Source: Acidobacteriota bacterium
GTDB lineage: Bacteria > Acidobacteriota > Terriglobia > Terriglobales > Acidobacteriaceae
Assembly (NCBI GenBank): GCA_003225055.1
Contig: QIAU01000124.1
Location: forward strand, 155,778-219,777
Reading direction: 5' to 3'
DNA length: 64,000 nt
In this document: positions 35,823-46,074 of the stretch, piece by piece
Position numbering within the stretch: position 1 is the first letter of the stretch
Layout of the letters: every line of letters starts with the position of its first letter
Notes under the pieces: generated by a model
Database searches by the model: none
The model's input: only the letters and a program-made list of their open reading frames with translations
What the model was told of the DNA's origin: nothing
Translations under genes and position numbers: made by a program

Positions 35823-37568
35823 ATGCTTGAATCCGCAGAGACCACGGAGTTGCTGCTGGCGCATCGGCTTGTGCCTGCAGGTCCGATTCCCACAACGAAC
35901 GACCCTGATGGCTTCTATCCTTACGAGAGTTTCTGCGAAACCAGCAAGAGACCGGTGCTGAAGAAATACCGTATGGTCTCGATCGAGAACGACCGCATTC
36001 GTGTGAAGATCTGCCCGGACCTGGGAGGACGCGTCTGTTCCATTTTTCTCAAAGACGGAGAGGTGGAGACTCTCTTCTTTCCCCGTGTCATCAGACCGGT
36101 GCGCATCTTACCGCGACAATCATTTACCGGAGGCGGCATAGAACTGAGCTTTCCAATTTCGCACAGCCCGGTTCAAACTATCCCGCTACTTTGTGAAGTA
36201 ACGCGAGATCTGGAACGCATCTATGTCTCCTGCGGCGAGAGAGAGCTCCGATTTGGAATGAACTGGACCGTCGAATACTCTCTTGGCGAGAAGGATGCCT
36301 TCCTAACTCAACGGACCGTATTCTTCAATCCTGATCGTGAAGCTCACCCCTGGATGTCCTGGTCGAATGCAGGCGTACCCGCCCGGCCTGATACGGAGTT
36401 CCATTTCCCCAGCGGCCCCGTCCTTGCTCACGGCCGCGACCTGCGAACCGTTGACTGGAAGACAGACGGTCCACGGCGACAGGCCGACGTGCGTCGGATG
36501 ACTGGATTTTTCTGGAGGAAGCCTGATTGTCGCGCTTTTGGAGTTTTTACCCCGAGTTTGGGCGCAGGTCTTTACCACGTGGCCGATCCGTCATCGGTAC
36601 CCGGGATGAAACTGTGGAGCGACGGCATCGGGCGCGATGAAGCATGGGTGAATCAGTACACGCTAAATAATGAGCAATGCCTCGAGATCCAGGCCGGTCC
36701 CCTGGTCGATCAATCCGTGAAAGACCTGCTTCGGCCCGGGCAGCTGCGACACCACGTTGAATTCTGGATTGCTTCGCATACGGCGCGTGACATCTGGGAA
36801 ATCCCTCTGCCGCAACCTCGAATGAGGGCTTTGGACAGGGTTCCGCTTTTTGGCTGGGCGAGGAGTGAGGATGTCCGCTATTGGCTCGCTCTTATCTCGG
36901 CGCAGAAAACAGGCGCAATCAATCAAATTCCAAAAGCTCCCGATCTCGATTGCAACCGCTGGGCCGTCAGTGGAATCGCTGACTTAGGCGATGCGCTCTC
37001 TTGGGCAGCCGTGTCCACAGCAGGCGGCGAGCGAAATAAATGGTTGTTCCAACGCGGGGCGTGGCTCGCAGGGCGCGGCGAGACAAGCGCCGCACTGGAG
37101 GTTCTGGCGCAGTCGGCCGACGATCGCGCCCGGGCTCTATCCGGACGTCTTTGGCTGACGCATATGCGGGATGCACATGCCGCAGCGCAATGCTTTCGGG
37201 CAATCGAGTCGGAAGCGGTCGCGCTTCATCCCCAGGTAGTGATTGAGCGGGATAAAGTTCTCGCAGCGCTGGGAAAGGAGACTCTCGCTGAGCGTGGACG
37301 ATGGCTCGATGCCGTCTCGGCCCTTGAGGACGAATGGCTGGCCGAACGCCGCGCCAGCTGGCTGATTGATCGTGGCGATTCGCAGGCGGCATTCCACGTG
37401 CTTAGAAACACCCGTTTCCAATTGGTGCACCAGCGATATGAGAGAACCCGTCTGTGGAGACAGGTGGAAACCGGTCTCCATCTGGAGCCCGTCGATTATC
37501 CTTCTTGGTTGGGGGAAGACGATCTGGCCGAATTTGGTGCGTATCGGGAGTATCCTGCGGATCGGTAA
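35823..37568 (+). CDS. DUF5107-like protein with helical repeat C-terminus
   Basis: A 581-residue protein from ATG 35823, without a signal peptide, so probably cytoplasmic. The N-terminal 300 residues match the DUF5107 pattern, a galactose-mutarotase-like sandwich: IRVKICPDLGGRVCSIFLKD, SFTGGGIELSFPISH and WSNAGVPARPDTEFHFP. After about residue 390 come helical, TPR-like repeats (WLFQRGAWLAGRGETSAALE, AAQCFRAIESEAVALHP). DUF5107 proteins are linked to sugar metabolism in Bacteroidetes and Acidobacteria. Sitting among glycosidases and a sugar-type symporter supports a carbohydrate role. The exact reaction is unknown. Confidence 0.75.
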   Translation: MLESAETTELLLAHRLVPAGPIPTTNDPDGFYPYESFCETSKRPVLKKYRMVSIENDRIRVKICPDLGGRVCSIFLKDGEVETLFFPRVIRPVRILPRQSFTGGGIELSFPISHSPVQTIPLLCEVTRDLERIYVSCGERELRFGMNWTVEYSLGEKDAFLTQRTVFFNPDREAHPWMSWSNAGVPARPDTEFHFPSGPVLAHGRDLRTVDWKTDGPRRQADVRRMTGFFWRKPDCRAFGVFTPSLGAGLYHVADPSSVPGMKLWSDGIGRDEAWVNQYTLNNEQCLEIQAGPLVDQSVKDLLRPGQLRHHVEFWIASHTARDIWEIPLPQPRMRALDRVPLFGWARSEDVRYWLALISAQKTGAINQIPKAPDLDCNRWAVSGIADLGDALSWAAVSTAGGERNKWLFQRGAWLAGRGETSAALEVLAQSADDRARALSGRLWLTHMRDAHAAAQCFRAIESEAVALHPQVVIERDKVLAALGKETLAERGRWLDAVSALEDEWLAERRASWLIDRGDSQAAFHVLRNTRFQLVHQRYERTRLWRQVETGLHLEPVDYPSWLGEDDLAEFGAYREYPADR

Positions 37569-37591
37569 GGAGCCAAAGCCCGCCAAGCGAC

Positions 37592-38650
37592 TCAGTGAGG
37601 CAGGAGGCGGAGTGCGTTTTCGCGATAGACACGCCGCAAAACCTCGTCCGGCAAGAACAAGCCATAAATATTCCAGCGCCCCTGCCGCGACGCGTGAGAT
37701 GGGTATTCGAAATATTCGTCCGCCGTCTCCAGAAACCTGAAGTGTAGTCGATACATCCTGACATCAGGAATTAAGTCTGTGCCAAATAGAATGCGATCGC
37801 CGTGTCTCAGAAAAAAGTCGCGCGCGGTGTAAGGCTGGCGGCCGAGTTCTGCTGAACGTGCGCCGATATCCACATGAACGTTTGGATATCTCTCCAGCAA
37901 CTCGCTGACGTAGGCGAGCTTTTCCGGGCGTTCGGCAACGTGTGCGGCCACAAACCTGGTCCGGGGATGCCGTGCGAACACGCGGTCGCGCTGGCGCAGG
38001 AGTTCCTCTTTGCCGAAGTGCGAAGGATAGAAACTCCACTCCGGGTGCGCAGCCAATTCTTCATAACGCTCGTTATGTTCGTCGACCGGGAGAAAAAATG
38101 CGTCGGGGTCCGCGCTGTGAAACATGATCGGCACACCTAGCTCAGCGGCCTTCTCAAACACCGGCGCGAGTCGTTCATCGTCGATTCGCAACAACTCTCC
38201 ATTCGAATCTCGGAGATTGGTCCCCAGGTCTTTCCAGATTTTCAGACCACACGCGCCGTGCTCAACCATCATCTCGAGGCGATCGACACTACGGGAGAAA
38301 AAACCGGGCGAGTCGAGGTCCGTCCAGTCCATCCATGCATAGGTGGCGAATCGATCGGGCGCTGCTGAGTGGAATCGCTGCATCATCGCGATGGCATTGC
38401 TCCCGACCTGCATGGTGATATTGACGATACGTTCGACGCCGCATTCGTCCATCACCTTCAGGACAGCGTCTGGATCCTGCGCGTCGAGATGGTTGTGGTA
38501 GTCGACGACAGGAAACTTCGCTCGCTTCACCTCGTGCACGGGCGTGACCAGCATGGAACACGGCTGAAAGTCGCTGAGACGAAGGTTGACCTCGGCCTTC
38601 GCGGTTACCATTCGGACAAACTTGTCTTGAGCCGGTCTGCTCTTACTCAT
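37592..38650 (-). CDS. Amidohydrolase_2-family metal-dependent hydrolase
   Basis: A 352-residue TIM-barrel hydrolase. The metal-binding H-x-H is in VVDYHNHLD (H52, H54). Later landmarks are GLKIWKDLG (possible ligand Lys or loop), IMFHSADP (third His), FVAAHVAERPE (fourth His) and FGTDLIPD (catalytic Asp). These follow the PF04909 order. The family cleaves or decarboxylates ring carboxylates and hydrolyses lactones. The gene starts within the stop region of the 50-residue membrane protein gene (ATGAGTAA), which itself overlaps the symporter gene, so uptake and hydrolysis of one substrate are probably coupled. It faces the DUF5107 gene with a 23-base gap. Confidence 0.85.
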   Translation of the reverse strand: MSKSRPAQDKFVRMVTAKAEVNLRLSDFQPCSMLVTPVHEVKRAKFPVVDYHNHLDAQDPDAVLKVMDECGVERIVNITMQVGSNAIAMMQRFHSAAPDRFATYAWMDWTDLDSPGFFSRSVDRLEMMVEHGACGLKIWKDLGTNLRDSNGELLRIDDERLAPVFEKAAELGVPIMFHSADPDAFFLPVDEHNERYEELAAHPEWSFYPSHFGKEELLRQRDRVFARHPRTRFVAAHVAERPEKLAYVSELLERYPNVHVDIGARSAELGRQPYTARDFFLRHGDRILFGTDLIPDVRMYRLHFRFLETADEYFEYPSHASRQGRWNIYGLFLPDEVLRRVYRENALRLLPH

Positions 38651-38795
38651 GTTCGTCGATCCTCTGCTTAGCCAATCCTCTGAACATGGCGCGGAGGTCC
38701 TGGTAGCCCTTCACGGTCACAATGCCGGTGATGACCGCAAACGACACTCCGGCGGTCACAAGCGAAACGGTCCAGAAGGCCAGCCAATACTTCAT
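38643..38795 (-). CDS. 50-residue single-span membrane protein, likely symporter accessory subunit
   Basis: This short gene starts at ATG 38793-38795 and ends at TAA 38643-38645. The protein begins MKYWLAFWTVSLVTAG and has one long hydrophobic helix (about residues 4-29) and then a polar tail containing GYQDLRAMFRGLAKQ. Its start overlaps the symporter stop (ATGA) and its stop lies inside the start of the hydrolase gene (ATGAGTAA). Such double overlap is strong evidence that it is translated. Small one-helix partners are known for some sodium symporters, and that is the most likely role. Confidence 0.8.
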   Translation of the reverse strand: MKYWLAFWTVSLVTAGVSFAVITGIVTVKGYQDLRAMFRGLAKQRIDEHE

Positions 38796-40309
38796 TCCGC
38801 CTCCCCTAGTGCAGGGTTAACGGCTTGCCTCGGTTGCCGGAACCCCTTCCCTCTCAGAGAGCCGAGAACAAGCCCGAGGGCTGCCAGCCCAAATGCGGCG
38901 AAGCCGGTGATATTCTCACTCCAATGCAAAAAGAAAAATGGAACGATCGCGCCTGCGGCGCCCATCAACATGGCCAGATACCCCCCTGCCGTGTTCGCAC
39001 GCTTCCAGTACAGCCCCCCGATCACACAAATGAATGTGCCCGCCAGATAAATGGTGCCGGTGATGTTGAGGTAAAGATAAACCGCTCCCGGCGGCGTGTA
39101 ATACAAGCCCCAGAACATCAAGAACAGTCCCACGAACAGATTGGCGAGACGGTTGACGAAGATCTGGCTGCGTGAACTGAGGGGCTTCTTGCCTATCTGT
39201 TCGCGGATGGGCAGGATGATGTCCTGCGAAATGACCGCACTCCACCCGAGGAGGTAGGAACTATTAACCGACATCGTTGCGGCCAGCATGCCCGCCACCA
39301 CGATGCCCTTGATGCCCGGTCCCAGGATATTCGCCAGCATAGCCGGCATGGCATCAATCGGGGCAAGGGTTTGCCCATTGACGACTGGTAAGGGCACTCC
39401 ATTTCTTACCGCGCCTACTCCGAAAAGCGTCAGGGCGGCCGCTCCCCACAGCATGGGCAGCATTCCCCGCCCTAGATAAATGAACCCAGTCCAGGTCATC
39501 ACCCGTTTGGAAATATCGGGGCCCTTGGTAGAGAACACGCGCATGGCCGTGGTTTGCCAACAGGTGTGAATCGAGAACCAAAGCAGGACCTGCCATATCA
39601 GAAAGGTTAAGCCAAACTTTGGGTTCTCAATGGGATTAAAGCCGGCGCTCCCCATTGTGGTTGAGACTTTGGCGACGATCTGGTCCCAGCCGGCGTGATA
39701 GATAGCGTATATCGATACCAGAATCGTGGCCACCGACAACAGAACATACTGCACGAAGTCGGTAATAACCACCGCGACCATTCCGCCGACGACGGTATAC
39801 AGAAGTTCCAGCAGCAGAATCGCTGTCATCACGGCGATCAGGTATCTGGTATCGATGCCGCTCACAATCATCAGGAATTCGCCTTCGATCTTCAGGAACA
39901 CGCCCATATTGAGGATGCCCCCCAGCGCAACCAGAACTCCGGCAAATAGGCGCAGTCCGCGGCTGTACTTCCGTTCGAAGTACTCCGGCACAGTCATCAG
40001 CTTCAGGGCGCGAAAACGTACGACGACGAGGCCGGTTCGCCCCACGACGATCATGACCAGTCCCGAGATCAGCGCCGCAGCAAAGGCGGCAAAACCATAT
40101 TTGTAGCCCAGCTCGCCGTTGTACATGAAGGTAATGGTTCCGATCTCAGTCGCGGCCAGGGTTGCAATGCCGACGTGCAGTCCGAGTTCTCGTCCGGCGA
40201 CGAGGTAATGCGACACGTTGCCGATATATTTTTTCCCCAGGAGTCCGACGGCAACGGACAGCATGAGATAACCAACGACAATCAACCAATCAATGGCGGC
40301 GAAGTGCAT
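38792..40309 (-). CDS. Sodium:solute symporter family transporter
   Basis: A 505-residue inner-membrane transporter with about thirteen hydrophobic helices. SSS-family landmarks are present: VAGRELGLHVGIATLAATEI near the first helices, FFE-like TVPEYFERKYSRGLR in the loop after helix 3, and GMLAATMSVNSSYLLGWSAV, the helix 8 region that forms the Na2 sodium site with its Ser/Thr residues. The family uses sodium to import sugars, amino acids or carboxylates. Its neighbours (a hydrolase, DUF1080, glycosidases) point to a sugar or sugar acid. It forms an overlapping three-gene operon with the 50-residue protein and the hydrolase. Confidence 0.92.
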   Translation of the reverse strand: MHFAAIDWLIVVGYLMLSVAVGLLGKKYIGNVSHYLVAGRELGLHVGIATLAATEIGTITFMYNGELGYKYGFAAFAAALISGLVMIVVGRTGLVVVRFRALKLMTVPEYFERKYSRGLRLFAGVLVALGGILNMGVFLKIEGEFLMIVSGIDTRYLIAVMTAILLLELLYTVVGGMVAVVITDFVQYVLLSVATILVSIYAIYHAGWDQIVAKVSTTMGSAGFNPIENPKFGLTFLIWQVLLWFSIHTCWQTTAMRVFSTKGPDISKRVMTWTGFIYLGRGMLPMLWGAAALTLFGVGAVRNGVPLPVVNGQTLAPIDAMPAMLANILGPGIKGIVVAGMLAATMSVNSSYLLGWSAVISQDIILPIREQIGKKPLSSRSQIFVNRLANLFVGLFLMFWGLYYTPPGAVYLYLNITGTIYLAGTFICVIGGLYWKRANTAGGYLAMLMGAAGAIVPFFFLHWSENITGFAAFGLAALGLVLGSLRGKGFRQPRQAVNPALGEAE

Positions 40310-40367
40310 GCAGGGCTCCCGCCCGCTAAGATTTTGTGCGAGCGGCGAGGATTTCTCGGGGCGACTT

Positions 40368-41330
40368 CTAATCTTTAGCAGGGGTGATCACGATGTTCCG
40401 ATAAGCCACGTGACCGTCTTCACTTCCCTGCAGGTAGATGGGTCCGGCAAGCTCTTCGTGGCTGTCTCGTGCGCCGCCCGTAATGCCCGGGATCTCCTGC
40501 CGGTCAATAATCGTCTTTCCGTTCTGGACCACGGTGATGGTGCGACCGACCAGCGTGATATCAAAGCTCTGCCATTCGCCCGGTCGCCGAGGCATTTCAG
40601 GCGAGGGAGCGATAAAGCCGTACACCCCGCCGGTATGATGACTCGGAGGCTCTTGAATCGAGTTGTCTTCGATTTGAACTTCGTAACGGCCGCGCAAATA
40701 AACACCACTGTTGGAATTTGCCGCGCAGTTGAACTCTAAATGTAGTTTGAAATCCTGGAACTTGCGATCGTTGACGATTTCCGGACCGTGACCAGGACTT
40801 ACCAGAGTTCCGTTCACAACTTGCCACGGGTTTTCCGTATTAGGCTTATCCATTTTCCATTCGGCCAGATCCTTGCCATTAAACAATTGCACGGGCTTTC
40901 CCCAGGTCGGAGCTTTGGTTCTTTTCAGGGAGGGCGCTCGTTTGCCAGTCCAAGACCAGGGGCTTCCATCGGGGGCGGTCATTGTGCCGGAGAGCGTCTC
41001 CCCTGCTAACTTGCCTTCGAACACTAGGTCGTTCTTGCTTTCTTCCTCCTCCTTGGGAGAAACAAAAGTAAGATGCCCCTCCGACAACTCAACTTTAGGA
41101 AGGGGCCGGGCGTTGCCCCACCGGCCAACCATCTGGGCCGTCAGCTTGTCGTTTTCAATTCGTAGTTCCAGCCATGAGGGGTACTCGCGGTCCGGAGCCT
41201 TCAACGTCAGGTCCCAGCGCCCAAGCAAGGGCTTGGCGTCGGAAAGATCTGGCTTTGGGTTCTGAGCAATCCCCCGGACCGGGACAAGGACAACGACGAG
41301 TGCAAACTTCCGGACTATAGAAGACCTCAT
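40368..41330 (-). CDS. Exported DUF1080 (3-keto-disaccharide hydrolase-like) protein
   Basis: A 320-residue protein from ATG 41330, with a signal peptide (FALVVVLVPVRGIAQ); starts at 41369 or 41411 would add an N-terminal extension. The first half (about residues 27-135) is a small beta domain of unknown role (GRWDLTLKAPDREYPSWLEL). The second half is the DUF1080/3-keto-disaccharide hydrolase jelly roll: LFNGKDLAEWKM, FKLHLEFNCAANSNSGVYLR with the family NSG(V/I)YLRGRYE pattern, and EWQSFDITLVGRTITVVQNG. DUF1080 enzymes cleave 3-keto-glycosides or bind glycans. It is divergent from the GH3 gene and follows the symporter operon strand, 58 bases upstream of it. Confidence 0.85.
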   Translation of the reverse strand: MRSSIVRKFALVVVLVPVRGIAQNPKPDLSDAKPLLGRWDLTLKAPDREYPSWLELRIENDKLTAQMVGRWGNARPLPKVELSEGHLTFVSPKEEEESKNDLVFEGKLAGETLSGTMTAPDGSPWSWTGKRAPSLKRTKAPTWGKPVQLFNGKDLAEWKMDKPNTENPWQVVNGTLVSPGHGPEIVNDRKFQDFKLHLEFNCAANSNSGVYLRGRYEVQIEDNSIQEPPSHHTGGVYGFIAPSPEMPRRPGEWQSFDITLVGRTITVVQNGKTIIDRQEIPGITGGARDSHEELAGPIYLQGSEDGHVAYRNIVITPAKD

Positions 41331-41574
41331 GACTCGTCGTAGCAACTGGCTATTGAAACCGGTTTTCATCGCGAGAACTTTTATGCTTCTCGTCAATCCT
41401 TTGTCAAGCACTTCCTGCCTTGCGTTTTCGCAAGTACGGTTGGAGCCGTGGTTTTAAACTGAAAATCGTGCTAAGTTGTCCGCTCGTCCGCTCCTCTAAC
41501 TCAAACCGATGATTTTCCGATCCTCCGCGGCGTCGGCTGCCGGTTGCCACCTTTGACGAAATGGAGATTGCAAA

Positions 41575-44085
41575 ATGCGCCGAGTCAATTGGCTAGCCGT
41601 TTATCTTGTCCTCTTCTTCCTTCCGGCTTGGTCCCCGACAACCCCTCGACCAGAATCTTCGGCCCCGTCCGAGACGCGGGTTGAAAGCCTTCTCAAGCAG
41701 CTAACCCTGGAGCAGAAGATTGACCTTATCAGCGGAGTCGATGACTTCTACATCCGCGACATTAAGCAGATTGGGCTGCCTCGTTTGAAGATGTCCGATG
41801 GACCGATTGGGGTCAGAAATTATGGACCGGCCACGACTTTTGGAGGTATTGGGCTTGCGGCCACCTGGGACCCCGACCTGATGCAGCGAATGGGCGCGGT
41901 TATTGGCCAGGACGCCCGCGCCCGCGGGGTGCACTTCATGCTCGGGCCGGGAGTCAACATTTACCGTGCTCCGATGTGCGGCCGTAACTTCGAATACTTC
42001 GGTGAAGACCCGTTCCTGGCGTCGCGAACGGCGGTGGCGTACATCAATGGCCTGCAAAGCCAGGGCGTAAGCGCGACCATCAAGCACTTCATGGGAAACA
42101 ACCAGGAGTTCCTGCGCCACGATGCCAATTCGGTGATTGATGAGCGGACCATGCGCGAGATCTATCTGCCGACATTCGAGGCAGCCGTGAAAGAAGCGCA
42201 TGTAGGCGCGATCATGGATTCCTACAATTTGACCAACGGCCAGCACATGACCCAGAACGGCTATCTCAACAACGAGGTAGTCAAGAAAGAATGGGGCTTT
42301 GATGGAATCATCATGTCGGACTGGGATTCCACCTACGATGGCGTCGCGGCAGCCAACGGCGGCCTTGACTTGGAGATGCCGTCCGGCAAATTCATGAACC
42401 GTGCGACGTTGCTGCCCGCCGTGAAGTCGGGAAAAGTCAGTGAGGCAACGATCGACGATAAAGTCCGCCGCATCCTGAGAACGGCAATTCGCTTTGGATG
42501 GCTCGATCGCGAGCAGACAGATTTGTCGATCCCAGTTCTCAACCTGGAGGGGAGAAAGGTGGCGCTTGAGGCGGCGCGCTCGGCCATGGTCCTGCTTAAG
42601 AACGACGGCAATCTGCTGCCCCTGGACAAGTCGAAGATCAAATCTGTTGCTGTGATCGGGCCGGATGCGTATCCCGCTCAGGTGGTGGGTGGCGGTAGCG
42701 CGGGTGTTCGGCCGTTTGCCGCAATCAGCTACCTTGAGGGGATCGCACAATACCTTGGCGATCAGGCGAAGACATACTATGACCGTGGAATCCCATCCTT
42801 AAGCGACATGGCCGATGCCACCTCATTCACCACGGATGAGGCAGGCCGGCAAGCCGGCCTGACCGTCGAGTTCTTCAATAATCCAAGCTTGAGCGGCAGT
42901 CCTGCCCTGCGCCGCACCAATCAGCACATCAATGCCGATCGCAGTTTCGGTGACGGCGTAAACCAGAACGAAGTCTCCGCCCGGTGGACTGGGTATTTCA
43001 CGCCCAGCTCTCCAGGGGACTATCTGCTTTTCGTGCAGGGTCCCGGCGAGCAGGGCGGCTGCAGGCTCTCCTGGGACGGCAAACTCGTGATTGACAACTG
43101 GGAGCGCGTCAATGCCCGGGTTAGTCAGGTTCGATTGCCCATCGCAGCAGGCGCGCACAAGGTCCGCTTCGAGTACTTTGTTCACAGGGGTTGGAGAGGA
43201 CCAAGCGTAAGAGTGGGAATCATACGTCCCGACGCGGTGGTCCAGAGTGCCGCAAAGACCCTGGCGTCGCGCGCTGACGCGGTTGTGGCGGCGGTCGGTT
43301 TTGATCCGGGCAGCGAGAGCGAAGGCGGTGATCGCACATTTCAACTGCCCCCGGTGCAGGATGAACTGATCCGGCAGATCGCTGCTCTCAATCGGAACAC
43401 CATCGTCGTCATCACTTCCGGCGGCGCGGTGGATATGACTGCGTGGGTTGAACATGTGCCTGCGTTGTTCGAAGCCTGGTATCCGGGACAGGAAGGGGGG
43501 ATGGCGCTCGCGCAGTTGCTCTTTGGCGAGTATAGTCCGTCCGGCAAGTTGCCGGCGACGTTTGAGCGCCGTTGGGAAGACAGTGCGGTTCATGACAGTT
43601 ATTATCCGAAAAGCGGTGAAAAGCAGGTCGTCTATAGCGAAGGAGTGTTCGTCGGCTACCGGCACTTTGATAAGACCGGCATCAAGCCGCTGTTCCCATT
43701 CGGCTACGGGCTTTCCTACACATCATTTGCTTACAAGAATCTGAAACTGACCTCGTCCGCAGACCAGGGGGTTACGATTAGTTTCGACTTAACGAACAGC
43801 GGGAACCGGCCCGGCGCTGAGATCGCGGAAGTTTTCGTTGGCGAGCCGCACGCCAGCGTTCCTCGGCCGGTAAAGGAACTCAAGGGATTCTCCAATGTTT
43901 TCCTGAAAGCCGGCGAAACGCGGACGATTTCCGTTCCCCTTGGCAGCAGAGCATTCTCCTACTACGACACGAAACAGCATCGCTGGACTGAGGACGCCGG
44001 GGAATTCGACGTGATGGTGGGACGTTCCGCCGCGCAGATTGAGCTCACCGGCCGCATCACTCGGCCTAGTACAGCGAGAAAGTGA
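41575..44085 (+). CDS. Exported GH3 beta-glucosidase-type enzyme with PA14 insert
   Basis: An 836-residue glycoside hydrolase with a signal peptide (NWLAVYLVLFFLPAW). The GH3 barrel comes first: KMSDGPIGVRN, the GRNFEYFGEDPFLA loop, KHFMGNNQE, and the nucleophile D249 in IIMSDWDSTYDG. The alpha/beta sandwich carries the usual VLLKNDGNLLPLD. It is interrupted by a PA14 domain at about residues 440-545 (ARWTGYFTPSSPGDYLLFVQ), a carbohydrate-binding insert seen in KglI-type enzymes. The end is a fibronectin-III-like domain (ELKGFSNVFLKAGETRTISV). It removes terminal beta-linked glucose or related sugars from oligosaccharides in the periplasm. Confidence 0.93.
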   Translation: MRRVNWLAVYLVLFFLPAWSPTTPRPESSAPSETRVESLLKQLTLEQKIDLISGVDDFYIRDIKQIGLPRLKMSDGPIGVRNYGPATTFGGIGLAATWDPDLMQRMGAVIGQDARARGVHFMLGPGVNIYRAPMCGRNFEYFGEDPFLASRTAVAYINGLQSQGVSATIKHFMGNNQEFLRHDANSVIDERTMREIYLPTFEAAVKEAHVGAIMDSYNLTNGQHMTQNGYLNNEVVKKEWGFDGIIMSDWDSTYDGVAAANGGLDLEMPSGKFMNRATLLPAVKSGKVSEATIDDKVRRILRTAIRFGWLDREQTDLSIPVLNLEGRKVALEAARSAMVLLKNDGNLLPLDKSKIKSVAVIGPDAYPAQVVGGGSAGVRPFAAISYLEGIAQYLGDQAKTYYDRGIPSLSDMADATSFTTDEAGRQAGLTVEFFNNPSLSGSPALRRTNQHINADRSFGDGVNQNEVSARWTGYFTPSSPGDYLLFVQGPGEQGGCRLSWDGKLVIDNWERVNARVSQVRLPIAAGAHKVRFEYFVHRGWRGPSVRVGIIRPDAVVQSAAKTLASRADAVVAAVGFDPGSESEGGDRTFQLPPVQDELIRQIAALNRNTIVVITSGGAVDMTAWVEHVPALFEAWYPGQEGGMALAQLLFGEYSPSGKLPATFERRWEDSAVHDSYYPKSGEKQVVYSEGVFVGYRHFDKTGIKPLFPFGYGLSYTSFAYKNLKLTSSADQGVTISFDLTNSGNRPGAEIAEVFVGEPHASVPRPVKELKGFSNVFLKAGETRTISVPLGSRAFSYYDTKQHRWTEDAGEFDVMVGRSAAQIELTGRITRPSTARK

Positions 44086-44401
44086 TTCATCCAATCTGCT
44101 TCCGCTAATTCTGTTCCCGGATCGTTAGTGGTGTTAGTCTGCGGAACCAATCAGTTTGTAACAATCTGGTGCACGAACTCTACTGGGGGTCGCTTTGCTG
44201 TTGGTTGAGGCAAAAGAGCAAAGAGTGTTGAAAAACTCATCAGCGTGCTGTCACTTTACAACAAATTTATCTTAGGATCATCGTCATGATTCTTGATATC
44301 CGCACCCCTCGGGCAGAGAGTGAAATTGAATAAAGCTGCTCCTCTGGGCTGAGTTCCCCCTCCACTAATCACGCCCCAACCTGATTCCCAAGAGGTGAAA
44401 A
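44086..44401. other. Spacer before the parallel-beta-helix pseudogene
   Basis: No gene was seen. A ribosome-site-like AAGAGGTG lies just before ATG 44402, the old start of the decayed gene, so the promoter of that gene probably lay here. Confidence 0.4.
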
Positions 44402-46074
44402 ATGAGAAGGTTGGTCTTGCTGGCCGCGCGGTGCCGCTACTTGTCGCCCATGCCACGATGGCTGACAAGGTTGCGGTGGGAACTTGCCAACCTACACTTA
44501 GCAGCTTTACGACTATCCAGGGCGCTGTGAGTAGCGTTCCGCCCGGCTCGACAACTTCCGTCTGTTGGGGCTTCTACGCGGAGCAAGTCACGATTTCACA
44601 GGCTCTAACCCTTGAGGGCATTGACGGCGCCAACCTAAACCAGGTCGTCGTCACGGTGCCCAGTGGCGGCCGTGGCTGCCAATGTGACCAGCCTGTCTGG
44701 CCAGGGGGTCGCCGCCCAGGTGCTCGTTCAGAATGCCAACCGCTAAACATCACCAAGATTGCGGTAGACGGCACGGGCGGTGACCAGGCATGTGCTACGT
44801 CGGGCACCTGGCTTCTACGGCTCTGGCTCCTCTGGCACGGTAAACCAGGTTAGGGCCAGCGGTCAGATGGATGAAGGCTGCGGGATCGGGATCTGGGCAG
44901 GAAATGGCGGCGGTTCGAAGCAGCACGTAACCATTCCAAGCAGCAGTGTGCATGACGGGGATGGCAGTGGCATTTTCGCTGGGAGCGGTCCGACTCCCAG
45001 CTCTCACTGCCACGGGTTAGAGATAGAGACAGTTTTGTCTCGGCACCCGCGGGGGCCCTTGGGGTGGTGTTCAGCAACGTCAACGATGAGTTCACGGGCA
45101 ATAACGTGTGCGGTGCTGGCCGGCATCTTTGACTTGGCTACTCGTATTCATGTCTCGTCGAATAACGTGACCTCCACAGGGTTTGGTGGGTTTGGGGTAT
45201 TGCTTCTGGCCGGTGGTACGGTCCGACCCAACGACATAGCGAACTCTGGTAACGGAATTATCTCGGCTGTGGCTGCGATTGAGTTCAGTTTGTCGCGCCG
45301 GCACGGTGGCGCACAACACGATCAACGATGCCGCCATTGGACTCAACGACGTCCCCTTGAGCTTCCACGGCTCGAATACCTTCGCCAACACTGGAACGAT
45401 ACGCTCCGATGGCTGCGTCGCCGCGGCAGCCTCAACCTCAATGCAAGCGGCCACGCAGCTGGCCAAGCCGAGTTCATTCTCGCAATGGCGCACCCCGGCC
45501 AATCCGCTCGGTTTGCGCCCGTGAGCGAAAACGGGGACGTACCCGGATCGTTTGCCTCCTCAAAACAACCGCGAACGCGCCGACCTCGCGCTTTGGGCAG
45601 GTTCTTCAACAACCCGCACGTCCCGGGGGCACGGAGCTCTTCCTCCAACTCTGACCGGGTCAACCGCGAATCCCGTGCAATGCAAACTCCGATTTCTGTA
45701 ACATTCTCACCAACGAGACGGTGTCTCGAGGTCGAGCGGTGGAGACTATGTGACGGGCTCCTGGGCATGGCCAGAGCATCGGACAGCTTCTTTGACCCGA
45801 ACATCTACTACGGCATTGTTACGCCCGTGCAGGATGCGAATGGGTTGAGGGACAATCCGCAACTGGTAGCTCCGGGCGATCCGGGCGAAGGAACGCTCGG
45901 CATGCAAAGCCTGGCTTGGTATCATTTGCGACCAGGATCGCCCGCGCAAAAGAGCGGGCGGCTCAGAACAGACAACGGTGGCCGAGATTTTTGGGGGGGA
46001 ATGCTGTGTCCGAGTGCACGGGGATGGATCGAGGCGCTGCGCAGGGCTCGGTGTGCGCCGTGCCCGGCCGCTGA
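44402..46074 (+). pseudogene. Heavily frameshifted right-handed parallel beta-helix protein (polysaccharide-lyase-like)
   Basis: The old start ATG 44402 reads MRRLVLLAA, then changes frame to MADKVAVGTCQPTLSSFTTI with the typical beta-helix opening IQGAVSSVPPGSTT. Later parts in other frames are VTISQALTLEGI, KIAVDGTGGDQACATSGTW, NQVRASGQMDEGCGIGIW, SGIFAGSGPTPS, SSNNVTSTGFG, AHNTINDAAIGLNDVPLSF, and finally FFDPNIYYGIVTPVQDANG plus NGGRDFWG. At least five frame changes are needed. The repeated short beta-strand pattern with Asn ladders is that of pectate-lyase-like secreted proteins. The gene lies between GH3 and GH42 enzymes and was probably part of the glycan-use set. Confidence 0.65.

Noticed and set aside
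41701..42750. Minus-strand frame of 349 codons within the GH3 gene
   Set aside because: The GH3 catalytic motifs on the other strand explain the sequence; the frame shows no family pattern.
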